Assembly (NCBI GenBank): GCA_029379385.1
Contig: CM055612.1
Coordinates: 15,004,001-15,068,000 of the forward strand
DNA length: 64,000 nt
From: Quillaja saponaria
Lineage: Eukaryota; Streptophyta; Magnoliopsida; Fabales; Quillajaceae
Reading direction: 5' to 3'
Each line of letters opens with the position of its first letter. The stretch's first letter is position 1. Shown here one piece after another: positions 1 through 9,794 of the stretch. The notes beneath the pieces are model-generated. The model saw nothing but the letters and a program-made list of their open reading frames with translations, ran no database searches and was not told the DNA's origin. The position numbers were made by a program, and so were the translations under genes.

Positions 1-787
1 AAAGTATCATTTAAACTGATTATAACAATAATTTTAGTTATAATACTTAGTAATTAAAGAATAATCCTTCCAGTAGTATCGACTATTTATTTCACTTTTC
101 TCTACATTACAATAAATAGTTATGTTACAGAGTTACCACTTTTATCATCACTTGGCTTCAAGTTTTACATATGGGTAAACTTTTTCAACCCTAGGCTACT
201 TTTGGCTATCATCTCATCCTAAGGCCATGAAGCGTTAAAGGTAACTTGAAACAAAACCGGATAGCAGCTAGACAAGGAGCACCAAGACAAGACTGGAAGT
301 TGCCGTAAAACAAAGCAGCCCATAAGAATTGAAGCAAAAGGATCGGAAGCTCATGGTAATTCAAGGCTGGCTGAAGCAGCTCAACGCCAAGCAAGACAAA
401 AGGAAAAAAGAAAAAGTTGAACACCACCTAAGATTGGAGGTTCTCGACTGCAGCAAGAACTTCCCAAAGGCAAAGCAATGAGAATTGAAACAAGGGTAAA
501 AAAAACAAACAAACAAATAAACAAAGTCGGTTCCCAAAGAAGAAAGGAATCAGTCCAAGAAGAAAATCAATGGGAAGGAAACATGGATGAATGAAAAAAA
601 AAATACAAAACTTAAAAGTAAAGTCAAGGTCGAGGGATAAAGTTATGGTACAAAACTTTTCTTATTATTATATATATATTGAATGTGTCTCACCTTAGTT
701 TACTTTGTGAATAAATTTGTTTTACTTGTAAATAAAAATTATGTATGACAATTCTAAAGTGTAGTACTGAAACATCGGGTTATAACA
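1..787 (-). mobile_element. Partial long LTR (chromovirus family), 5' end on minus strand
   Basis: Read on the minus strand, this begins at 787 with TGTTATAACCCG and continues with a stretch very like the start of the LTR at 62,527 (shared run of the type ACTACACTTT-GAATTGTC). A pyrimidine-rich stretch follows (purine-rich on the given strand, about 230-600), as in the other copies of this family. The element enters from outside the window, so its 3' end and target duplication cannot be seen. It interrupts the Helitron reading frame that resumes at 788. Open frames inside it are chance products of the LTR. Confidence 0.75.
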
Positions 788-1652
788 CTGCCTCTTGGGG
801 AGTTATAAAACGAGCAGTTTGAAATTGGGATATTTCATCAGCAATATCATTTTTGTCAATAGAACTTACATCATACATAACTCGATCATGTTCTTTATAA
901 ATATACTTGTATAAATATTTAACAACTCGAATAGACGAACAAATATCAAATTTTGCTAACAAGAATGCATTATAAGGAGCAACCCATATGTTATCTAATT
1001 TTGCACCATGAATTTTTACTTGATTGTTGTTATTGATTCTCTTATATATAGGAAAACAATCTTTGTTAATTTTTGTTTCATAGCAATAATCACAAGGATA
1101 ATGGCTCTTACATTTTTCTTTATCTTTCATGAACACATTATTTGAAAATAAATCTCACAAGGTCCATGCATCATGTACTAATTACTGCATGCAAATGTCT
1201 ATTTATTTCTTTTGAAGGTATCTCTGTGCAAATAAATTTATCCACTTGTTCTGAAGAACGAATCTTAGAAGATCGTTGTAAGATAATGAGAAAGTTTACA
1301 TGAGGCAAACCACATTTCCAAAACTCAATCACTTAGATGTAAGCAGCTACTGGTCCAAAAATTTGTCTCTTAATGATATCATTTTTTAACTCGTCAATTT
1401 TTTCTTTAAACGTACAAACAACCAAATCAGGCCTATTTTTAACATCTTCACCAGCTACCAAATTCCCTTTTTTATTTCAGACCATGATAGAGTGCAAGTC
1501 ATAGTAAAAACACATCGGGTTAGCCAGAATGCTAAATTAACATCATTGCATCATAGTATCTATATTTCATATCTCATGGATCGCCAATAAATGATGACAA
1601 CAAGATGATACTCTTTCCAACATTAGATCCATTAATCTCACCTACTGCTATA
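788..1652 (-). pseudogene. Helitron Rep/helicase fragment, left copy
   Basis: Minus-strand remains of a Helitron replicase. The open part (1136 down to about 788) carries the Helitron Rep signature KYLYKYIYKEHDR, the two-tyrosine block of the rolling-circle nuclease, followed by FQTARFITPQEAVL. Upstream on the minus strand (to 1,652) the reading frame is broken. Bases 899-1,652 are repeated at 9,034-9,794 with about 95 percent identity by eye. Removing everything from 899 to 9,033 restores a continuous Helitron, so 788-898 is the downstream continuation of the right-hand copy. The downstream helicase domain is missing: a long LTR sits at 787. Confidence 0.8.
899..1652. repeat. Left copy of a direct duplication flanking the viral insertion
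   Basis: About 754 bp matching 9,034-9,794 in the same orientation. Both copies are Helitron sequence. The match stops exactly where viral or filler sequence starts on each side (after 1,652 and before 9,034). Confidence 0.85.
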
Positions 1653-1918
1653 CTGGGGAAGCTAGCGCACATAGAAAGAAACACGAAAGATAAAAGAAAT
1701 CCTTATCTCAAATCTTATTAGAAGACTCTAACAAAGAAAAGGAACAAATGAATGCTTTTATAATAGAGTAGTATAAATCAAACTCACGTCTAGAAGAGTC
1801 AGAGGAAGAATATAACTCTGAATCAAAACAGTTTGAAAAATCAAAATGTTGTTTTGATAATGATTGTGATGAATGTATCCTAAAAACCATAGGATTAAAC
1901 AACCTTGGTATAAATGTC

Positions 1919-2386
1919 TTGTCCAAAGAAGAAAGTCTAATTTTAGATTTAATTGATAAAATTGCAGACCCTGAAGAAAGAAGAATACAGTTAGAAAATT
2001 ATATTCAAATGTCTAACAAGGGTAAAAGTTCAATAATAAAAGGAAGTATAAAAGATGATTCTTATTCCTCTAAGAATATTATTGAAAGAGTAAGAACTGT
2101 TAACTCTTGGTCAAAAGAACCAACTATTGCTGATTTAAAATTAGAAATTAATGAAATTAAGGAAGAAGTAAAAACTCTAAAACAGAGAGTTTCTATTCTA
2201 GAAGAATCGGATGAAGACCAGTTCCAAGATCTTTTATGGGAATCATCAAAAGAAATAAAAAATCCAAAACCTGAAAACAGAGGAAAATGTATAATGACTC
2301 AAGAACCCGAGGAAGGAACTGTAAACATCCTTAATGACCCAGAAAAATGGATTTGTGCTATAGATTTAGTTACAACGCAAAAATAG
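1919..2386 (+). pseudogene. Pararetroviral region between capsid and protease (coiled coil)
   Basis: A 155-codon open stretch, rich in Lys, Glu and Ile, with a predicted coiled coil around residues 75-95 (heptad-like run EINEIKEEVKTLKQRV). It sits between the zinc-knuckle end of the capsid region and the protease, so it may be a linker of the viral polyprotein or a small accessory protein. It ends at a TAG (2,384-2,386); the protease region resumes 21 bases later in the same phase, so one stop codon separates them. I recognise no enzymatic motif. Confidence 0.6.
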
Positions 2387-2407
2387 TTTACTAAAATAAC
2401 TATAATT

Positions 2408-2761
2408 GTGAATAATGAATTCAGCTTTCAATTTGTAACCTTAATAGATTCAGGAGTAGATTTGAATTGCATAAATGAAGGATTATTTCCATCCAAGTAT
2501 TTCCAAAAAACAACTCAAATACTTCATGTTGGGGATGGGAATTGTCTAATCATAGACTATAAATTGTCTAATGCTACAGTCTGCAACAATAAAGTTTGCT
2601 TTCCTGTACCCTTTGTTTTAGTTAAAGGCTTAGCTCAGAGAGTAATTTTAGGAAACCATTTTCTACATATGTTATTCCCTATTTTTAAGATAGAGGAATC
2701 AGGGGTAGAAACTACAATAAAGGGTAGACAAATTAAATTTGAATTTGTTGAAGAACCTTGA
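2408..2761 (+). pseudogene. Pararetroviral aspartic protease region
   Basis: Retropepsin-like protease domain that would process the viral polyprotein. The active-site triplet Asp-Ser-Gly is visible in TLIDSGVDLNC, and the distal hydrophobic-Gly motif appears as VILGNHFL. No ATG opens the frame; it follows a TAG that separates it from the coiled-coil region. It ends in TGA (2,759-2,761), after which the same phase carries on toward the polymerase. The domain looks nearly complete, but it is isolated by stops on both sides. Confidence 0.75.
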
Positions 2762-3996
2762 ATTCATGAAATCAATCTTATGAAAGACACCATTAAAAGA
2801 AAAGAAAATTTTCTTATGTCTTTAAAAGAAGAAATAGAATATAAGAGAATTGAGCAACAATTGAAATTTCCTAAGCTTCAAGATGAAATTAATAAATTTC
2901 AATATAAAGCTTTAAGATAGATTAGGTATCCAATCCCTAATAAAAAGGATTTGTTAAATAGACTTTATGATGCAAAGGTATTTTTCAAATTCGATATGAA
3001 ATCAGGATATTGGCAAATTAAAATAGCTGAACGAGATAGGTACAAACTGCCTTTACTGTACCTTTTGAACATTATGAATGGAATGTTATGCCATTTGGAT
3101 TAAAAATTGCCCTATATGAATTTCAAAATATTATGAATGATATTTTTAATTCTTATCATGAATTTATAATTGTTTATATTGATGATGTTTTAGTTTTTTC
3201 CCCTTCTATTGACAAACATTTTAAACATCTTAATATATTTTTAAATACTGTCATGAAGGCGGGATTAGTAGTTTCGGCAAAAAAGGTAAAAACATTTCAA
3301 ACTGCTATTCATTTTCTAGGACATAATATTCATAAAGGTTCTATTATACCTATGGATAGAGCCATACAATTTGCTAACAAATTTCCTAATGAAATAAAGG
3401 AAAAACAACAACTGCAGAGATTCTTAGGAAGCCTGAATTATGTAGGTGAATTTTACAAAGACTTAGCCTTAGATTGTAAATTATTATTTGTACGATTAAA
3501 AAAGAATCCTCCAGAATGGAACGATGACTTTACAGAAGCAGTTAAGAGGATAAAACAAAGAGTTAAAGAACTTCCATGTCTTTGTATTCCTCATTTAGAT
3601 GCTTTTAAAATAGTTGAAACAGATGCTTCTGAGATAGGATATAGAGGAATTCTTAAACAAAAAATTGCTAATAAAGATCAATTGGTTAGATTTACTTCAG
3701 GAACTTGGAAGGGTGCACAACAGAATTATTCTACTATAAAGAAGGAAATATTATCTATATTTATGTGCATCGCTAAGTTTGAATCTGACCTGTTAAATAA
3801 AAAATTCTTATTAAGAATAGATTGCAAGTCTGCCAAAGATATCCTTCTTAAAGATGTTAAAAATATAGCATCTAAACATATATTTGCTAGATGGTAGGGA
3901 ATCCTTTCTGTTTTTGAATTTGATATTGAATTTATTAAAGAAGAAATTAATTCTCTACCATATTTTCTAGCTAGAGAATTTTTGCAGGGATCTTAA
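2762..3996 (+). pseudogene. Pararetroviral reverse transcriptase-RNase H, broken
   Basis: Remains of the replicative polymerase that copies pregenomic RNA to DNA. Around 2,980-3,045 the RT block FDMKSGYWQIKIAERDRY is readable. A frame change follows before MPFGL at 3,088, and the catalytic YIDD box lies near 3,175. RNase H follows (ETDASEIGYRGIL near 3,615, with its aspartate). A TAG occurs at 2,918-2,920, another at 3,895-3,897, and the region ends with TAA at 3,994-3,996. Sequence normally found between the protease and the first RT block appears shortened near 2,920. The breaks rule out an active enzyme. Confidence 0.88.
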
Positions 3997-4002
3997 AGGA
4001 AA

Positions 4003-4820
4003 AGGTGTTTTATATCTCAAACAAATTCTCTTGCAAAAAGGAATGTTGCTATTCCTAATACTGAGGATTCAGATAAAGACTTTTTATGTGATCAGGCTTA
4101 TGAGCTAGCCCTTCCTTGTAATACCAAGGACTTTAAATACCCGTGTATCCCTCTATTTTATACAAAGATAGCCATAATAGAAAGGAGGTATGTTAATTTA
4201 GTTCCATTCGAGATAGCTCCTTTCTATATCAATAATCATCTTTCACATGAATTGGAACCTAGAAATATTTTATTTTATCTAAATATTCTTGTGGATACTA
4301 AATCAATATCTCACAAGCCCTGGATTAGAGCATGGAATGAATGGGCTTATTCAAAAATCATCATTTATAAAGTGATGAAGCCTAAAGAATGGAGTATAGA
4401 TTTGTACCGCCAAAAATAAATTAAAGATCGAAGAATTTTTTTCCGGTTATATAATTATTTTGATTATATGGCTGCATGGACTAATTTGCTTTTATTTAAA
4501 AATAAAGCAAGAAAACACAACCGGTTCTTAAGGTTCACCCTAAATGAAGAACCATCTCCCACTACTTTTCTTCAGTGGTTCAAATCATAGTACTTTTCTT
4601 GGAGATTATTTTCTATATCCCTACCTAAATATATGCATCAATATTGGCAAAGGTTCTACGAGAATAATAATTCTCTAGACCCTCAAGATTAAATTATTAT
4701 GTTCACAACTTATTATCAGCTCTCCTAGATTATCAAATGAGAATATATTATTAAAGATTGTTCCTTCTCAACTTTTGGGATTAATCAGATAGTCCCCTGG
4801 CTAATTCGTAGATCCCAAAT
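4003..4820 (+). pseudogene. Pararetroviral reading frame downstream of RNase H, decayed
   Basis: A reading frame with several internal stops (the first at 4,417-4,419) follows the RNase H. It is rich in aromatic residues (for example WIRAWNEWAYSK, FRLYNYFDYMAAW). I do not recognise a named domain. Its place after the polymerase and before the promoter suits either the C-terminal part of a pararetroviral polyprotein or a separate late protein such as a transactivator; the sequence alone does not decide. Confidence 0.5.
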
Positions 4821-4823
4821 CAA

Positions 4824-5120
4824 ATGGTGGGACAATTCTTTAATTTTGAAGATAATCTTAATAATTTTCAAAAGCTTGGCATATTAAGATCCCAAGTTTC
4901 ATCCCAAAAATCTTATTCAAGTGAAAATTCAAAAGTTCTAGATTTAGTCAAAGACTTATTAGCCTCCTTCTCCAAAGGTGATATTCAAAATGAGCTCTTA
5001 AAAATCCTTGAAGATCATGAATCAGATATGAGCCAAGATGACTCAGCATACTTCCAAGATTCTCAAGACCCCTTTGATGAAGGAACAAAGGACTTCTTAG
5101 AAGAAGGGTCCCACCTTTAA
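4824..5120 (+). pseudogene. Small acidic pararetroviral reading frame
   Basis: A 98-codon open frame starting with ATG. The product would be hydrophilic and acidic towards its end (FQDSQDPFDEGTKDFLEEG). It lies just upstream of the viral promoter and in a different phase from the decayed frame before it, so it may be the C-terminal part of that protein after a frameshift. No motif is recognised. Confidence 0.4.
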
Positions 5121-5404
5121 TAATTATGTCTCCACTTTCTCTAAAAGCAGAGAAAAGAAGTCAAAAAGTTTTAAAGAAAATGTTTGCTTTTATAAAGAAG
5201 TTTCCACTTTCTTTATAAAAGAAAACTTTTGGTGAAATGCATAATTAAAGAAAAAGATTTACTTTATAAAAGTAAATATTCCCTTTCTATCTGGCAGATC
5301 GACTCCACTTCTTCTATAACACTTGCCTAGATAGAAGGACAAACCTAATATAAAGGAATCTGCTTTTCTCATCCTTATCTCCTAGGCAATCATGTTTAAA
5401 TTGT

Positions 5405-5412
5405 TATATAAG
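5405..5412 (+). promoter_or_regulatory. Pararetroviral pregenomic RNA promoter (TATA box)
   Basis: TATATAAG lies about 235 bases before an AATAAA and about 410 bases before the primer-binding site. That is the spacing expected of a caulimovirid promoter, transcript start and polyadenylation signal in the large intergenic region. No long open frame covers this stretch (5,121-6,012). Activity is not shown. Confidence 0.65.
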
Positions 5413-5641
5413 GGCCTTTGCCCTCTGGAGTTTGGTAAGTTTTGGAGTTGGAAGAATATCAGAAGTTTGGAAAATAAAAATTTTAGAGTGTTTTGAGTGT
5501 ATTGTAAAATACGAGTGAGAGTCTCAAGTTTGTAACAGTGGGCTTGTACCTGTTGTACCTGTAGTTGCTATTGTAAAATTGCTATTGTCAATAGTATCTG
5601 TGAACGTGTTCTGTACCTGTGCCTTGTACTTATAGTCCAAT

Positions 5642-5647
5642 AATAAA
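5642..5647 (+). terminator. Pararetroviral polyadenylation signal
   Basis: AATAAA downstream of the TATA box and upstream of the primer site. This is the arrangement that gives terminally redundant pregenomic RNA in caulimovirids. Confidence 0.6.
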
Positions 5648-5817
5648 GAATCTATTTTTATTAATGTAAGTTTTCTTCTACTATTCTTTTATATTTCTAT
5701 GATTGATCTGGGCTGTTGAATCTTATTGCAGCTGTTTACATATGATCTGTGTGTTAGTCTGTCTTTTATATTTTGTGTTTCTTTCTATGTGCGTTAATGT
5801 GCGTTAGCTTCCTCTTA

Positions 5818-5830
5818 TGGTATCAAAGCC
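5818..5830 (+). other. Pararetroviral primer-binding site (tRNA-Met)
   Basis: TGGTATCAAAGCC is the usual caulimovirid sequence that pairs with the 3' end of initiator tRNA-Met. It marks coordinate zero of the viral map. The movement protein region starts about 190 bases further on. Confidence 0.8.
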
Positions 5831-6012
5831 AGTAACCCTAAAGGTTGGTAAAGTGTGAGAATAATCTTAAACTATCTGTTCATTGACCTCAAAGTTGATG
5901 AGTTAAACCCAGGAAACGAAGTCAAGGCATCTGATAATCCGTGTAGTCCGTTGAGTGAAGTTGAGAGTTGAGTAAATCCTTTGACAATTTGCTCCTTTAA
6001 CTCGAAGATAAA

Positions 6013-6779
6013 ATGGCTGGTATTTTAAGAAGATTTTCAAAATCCATTAATTATTCTGGTTCTAGTTCTGATAACTTGTCTAGGAATAATAAAGAAGTTA
6101 TTATAGTAGAAAATATAGAAAAAGTACTTCAAAATTGGAATCTTCCTCAAACTTCTGATAGACAAATTTATAGGAAATGTAGTTTTAGTCTAAAATAAGA
6201 CTATATAATTAAAACTATGGAAGAGTCTATTACTTTAAAAGAAGATCAAGATACATTTAAACTCTTCTCTTCTAAATTAATAGAAGAACATAAAAAGAAA
6301 TTTAAATATCTTCTTATAGGAATGGTTCAAGTGGCTTTAAAACCTTTAAGCAAATTTGAACTAAATACTTCTGCCCTTATATACGTTAGGGACACAAGAC
6401 ATAACAAGTTTTCAGACTCCTTATTAGGGTGTATAAAATTGAGTCTTTGTGATGGTCCTATCTTCTTTAACTGCTATCCTAATTTTTTAATATCCTTAAC
6501 TGATCACAATATAATGAATGCATTAACTTAAATATTCAATCTCATGGTTTTGACATGTTACCAGGATCTGAAAATGAAGTCATACTATATAGGATTTATT
6601 ACAAGGTAATGAACACTGTGGCTCCTAATGCTAAGATTGAGTCAAAAAGAGGTGAAACCACACTTTTTATAGCTAAGACAAATATAGTGGTGCCTAAGAC
6701 AACTTGTAATTTTCTTGAAAATTGGAAAATTAACCAAGGAATTCCTCCTAAGAAAATAGAGTCTAAAGATCTAGAATGA
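6013..6779 (+). pseudogene. Pararetroviral movement protein region, broken
   Basis: Start of the main viral coding region, beginning at ATG 6,013. Two open pieces (6,013-6,198 and 6,217-6,531) share one phase and are separated by a TAA at 6,196-6,198. A third piece (6,555-6,779) is in another phase. The middle piece has the 30K movement-protein core (LGCIKLSLCDGPIFF), the domain that enlarges plasmodesmata for cell-to-cell spread. One stop and one frameshift disable it. Confidence 0.8.
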
Positions 6780-7785
6780 GTAATTGAATAGATAAAATTC
6801 TCTTCAAACAGAAAGATCAGACTTAATCTAGGAGAATATTCTAGAAGGAGGTCTACTTCTTCAATTCGCTGAAAGGAGACAGGTAATTGAGGGAATTATA
6901 AAATCCAAATACCAGGTTAGTCACCCTCAGTACCAAGTAGAAACACCTTCAGAGCTAGGATTAAAATCACCCTCAAAAGATAATTCTCCAACACCCTCTA
7001 AATGGGATACAGCGTATGCATGTATCCTCTACAGAGTCGTTACACCCGCTCACCATTAAACATAAATGGTTCTATACAACTTTTAGTAAAAAAGAAAGAG
7101 ATTACTGGATCTCTATGCATAAGCAATATATGGAAAAAATTTATAAGAAATCAGCATTCTTTAAGTGGCTTGAACGAGCCTTTAGGTTCCACAAAAAAGA
7201 TTGGCATAATTTTGAGGATCCTTAGTTCGTTAATATTCTAAAACAGCTTATCAAAACTTTTTCACCAGGGAGTGAAAAAATATAGCAGCAGTTCATCTTC
7301 TAGAGTCATCACTTTCAGTTAAAAAATCTAAAGGTGAAATAATAGCTAATCTTTACTTTGCTATACCAAAAGAAGCATCCAAATCAAGTGCCTTGGTTGA
7401 AATATCCAACAAAACAATTATACAAGTTCATTTCTTCAATCCTTAGGAAAACAGTCCTCAAGGATAGAAAATTTTCTTATTCAGAAAAAGTCTTCCTAAA
7501 AAATAATTCCTCATACTTCAGGATCTTCTAGAAAAGAAACTGTTAAGATAGATCCTATCATGATGAAGCCTCCCCCAGAAGTCAATCTGAAATTTAGAAA
7601 AGAATATAAAATTAATGATAAAAACTTTGTGGATGAATTAGTCAATAGACTACAAAAGTTAAATATATCTGAAAAGAAAAGTGTCAACATGCTAAGTCAA
7701 AATCAAGAATTCATCAATAAAAGACTCACATTTAGAAGTTAATAAACTTCATTGGAATAAGACAACTCCAACTGCCCCATTTAAA
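6780..7785 (+). pseudogene. Decayed pararetroviral linker between movement and capsid regions
   Basis: Short open stretches in changing phases (for example 7,016-7,225 and 7,560-7,742) are broken by stops and frameshifts. The product pieces are hydrophilic and Lys/Ser rich. Position between the movement-protein core and the capsid core is the main reason to assign them to the viral coding region. Confidence 0.45.
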
Positions 7786-8135
7786 ATGTACTACCCAAGA
7801 CCCTCACCGTTAGATCTTCAGTACGAAGATAATGCTATTCAACATAGGGTCCAGTTTGATGGCAAGTCCATAGTAGAATGGAATATTGATGGACTGGCAG
7901 AATACCAAATTCTCAAAACAACTAAACACATGCTAATGTATGCTGTAGCATGTAGGTCCAATGGTAACACTGATAGGAAAATAGCCTTAGCTATAATCAG
8001 TGGGTTTACAGGACAACTATTAGGATGGTGGGATTTCCACCTTTTAAATATCTCTAAACAAGAGATCTTAAATTCTGTAAAACAAGAAAATGGAAATTCG
8101 ATAACTGACATTGTTAATACTTTGACCTATACTGC
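7786..8135 (+). pseudogene. Pararetroviral capsid region, N-terminal part
   Basis: An open frame from ATG 7,786 with GQLLGWWDFHLLN-type residues typical of the plant pararetrovirus capsid core. It is cut at about 8,135, where the sequence switches into an inverted viral segment; the few codons beyond that point are junction product. The last 160 bases (7,977-8,135) are repeated in inverse orientation at about 8,877-9,033, where the same capsid frame continues. Confidence 0.75.
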
Positions 8136-9033
8136 TCTATTATAAAAGCATTCATTTGTTCCTTTTTTTTGTCAGAGTCTTCTAATAAGATTTGACATAT
8201 GGATTTCTTTAAACCTTCATCAATTTGAAGAGCATTAATTTTCTTCTTAACTCTGCATTTATTTTGGAAGTGACCTGGTTTTCCACACTTATAACAAATA
8301 GGAACCTTTTTATAATTAGCTTCCTTTGTTACAGGTTTTTTACTGGATTCATAATAACCTACTTTACCTTATCATTTCTTTTGTATTGTTTTCTTTTATA
8401 TTGTTTATTAGAAATTTTCTTTTGGAATTTATGAGTCTTTTTAGACTGCTTAAACTGGCTTCCAAAAGGGTATCCAAACTGTTCACAAAAATTTCCTAAG
8501 GCTCTTTTCCCACTTAGTTTCCCTTTATCAATTTGTCTTTTTAGCCTTATATCATTATATATCATTATATAATGATATTCCTTCTGACACGACCTCTGAA
8601 GCTAGTTCTCCATAAGTGTAATTGTTATAGGGTATATTACCACCATGTTTATCTTTTAGTTTGTTTCTGATTTTATCAGCAAACAGAGTTGGGAGACCTG
8701 CTAAAAACTTTTCTTTCCAAAAGTCAGCTTGACTGTCTGGTCTCTGATAAACTCTAGATAAGAACACATCTTTATACCACTGGAAGTGAGATAGATCTGG
8801 ACACCTAAGATTAATCAATTGTTCATGTGATCTATCTAACCTAAGCATATTACCTCCTACAAAGTGGTTTATAATAGTATAGATCAAAGTATTAACAATG
8901 TCAGTTATCAAATTTCCATTTTCTTGTTTTACAGAATTTAAGATCTCTTGTTTAGAGATATCTAAAAAGTGGAAATCCCACCATCCTAATAGTTGTCCTG
9001 TAAACCCGCTGATTATGGCTAAGGCTATTTCCT
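8136..9033 (-). pseudogene. Pararetroviral capsid region, C-terminal part with zinc knuckle (inverted)
   Basis: Minus-strand reading from 9,033 downwards gives the rest of the capsid: an open part at 8,911-8,555, then after a phase change the basic region 8,565-8,359, then a CCHC zinc knuckle (CYKCGKPGHFQNKC) near 8,250-8,295. The far end (8,136-8,213) repeats, inverted, the viral sequence at about 1,692-1,779. The piece therefore closes the gap between the two ends of the plus-strand part. At the junction near 8,130-8,135 the two parts share a six-base microhomology (tatact). Confidence 0.82.
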
Positions 9034-9794
9034 AAATATACTTGTAGAAATATTTAACAACTCGAATAAACGAACAAATATCAAATTTTGCTATCAAGAA
9101 TGCATTATAAGGAACAACCTATCTGTTATCTAATTTTGCACCATGAATTTTTACTTGATTGTTGTTATTGATTCTCTTATGAATAGGAAAACAATCTTCG
9201 TTAATTTTTGTTTCATAGCAATAATCACGAGGATAATGGCTCTTACATTTTTCTTTATCTTTCATGAACACATTATTTGAAAATAAATCTCCACAAGGTC
9301 CATGCATCATGTGCTTAATAATTATTGCATGCAAATGTCTATTTGTTTCTTTTGAAGGTATCTCTGTGCAAATAAATTTATCCCCTTGTTCTGAAGAACG
9401 AATCTTAGAAGATCGTTGTAAGATAATGAGAAAGTTTACATGAGGCAAACCACATTTCCAAAACTCAATCACTTAGATGTAAGCAGCTACCGGTCCAAAA
9501 ATTTGTCTCTTAATGATATTATTTTTTAACTCGTCAATTTTTTCTTTAAACACACGAGCAACCAAATCAGGCCTATTTTGAACATCTTCACCAGCTACAA
9601 AATTCCCTTTTTTTTATTTCAGACCATGATGGATTGCAAGTCATAGTTAAAAACACATCGAGTTAGCCAGAATACTAAATTAACATCATTGCATCATAGT
9701 ATCTATATTTCATATCTCATGGACCGCCAATAAATATGACAATAAGATGATATGCTTTCCAACATTAGATCAATTAGTCTCACCTACTACTATA
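9034..9794. repeat. Right copy of the direct duplication flanking the viral insertion
   Basis: Matches 899-1,652 in the same orientation with scattered substitutions and small indels. It is continuous with the rest of the Helitron to the right. Confidence 0.85.

Larger units (their letters stand above)
1692..9033 (+). mobile_element. Endogenous pararetrovirus (Caulimoviridae), full-genome-length, rearranged
   Basis: An integrated copy of a plant pararetrovirus with movement-protein, capsid, protease, reverse transcriptase and RNase H regions, a TATA-box promoter, a polyadenylation signal and a tRNA-Met primer site. The plus-strand part runs 1,692-8,135; 8,136-9,033 is inverted. The copy opens at the capsid-to-polymerase junction, passes through polymerase, promoter and primer site, then movement protein and the first part of capsid. 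The inverted piece supplies the rest of capsid. Every coding region has stops, frameshifts or deletions, so this copy is dead. The short stretch 1,653-1,691 is filler of unclear origin. Genus is not assigned. Confidence 0.88.

Noticed and set aside
209..427. 72-residue minus-strand open frame
   Set aside because: It lies in the pyrimidine-rich part of a long LTR, and similar frames occur at the same place in other copies. No domain.
7839..8434. Open frames on the strand opposite to the capsid pieces
   Set aside because: They are shadows of the viral capsid frames on the two sides of the inversion.
1692..9033. A potentially replication-competent viral copy
   Set aside because: Stops, phase changes, a shortened polymerase N-terminal part and the inverted capsid segment leave no intact essential gene.
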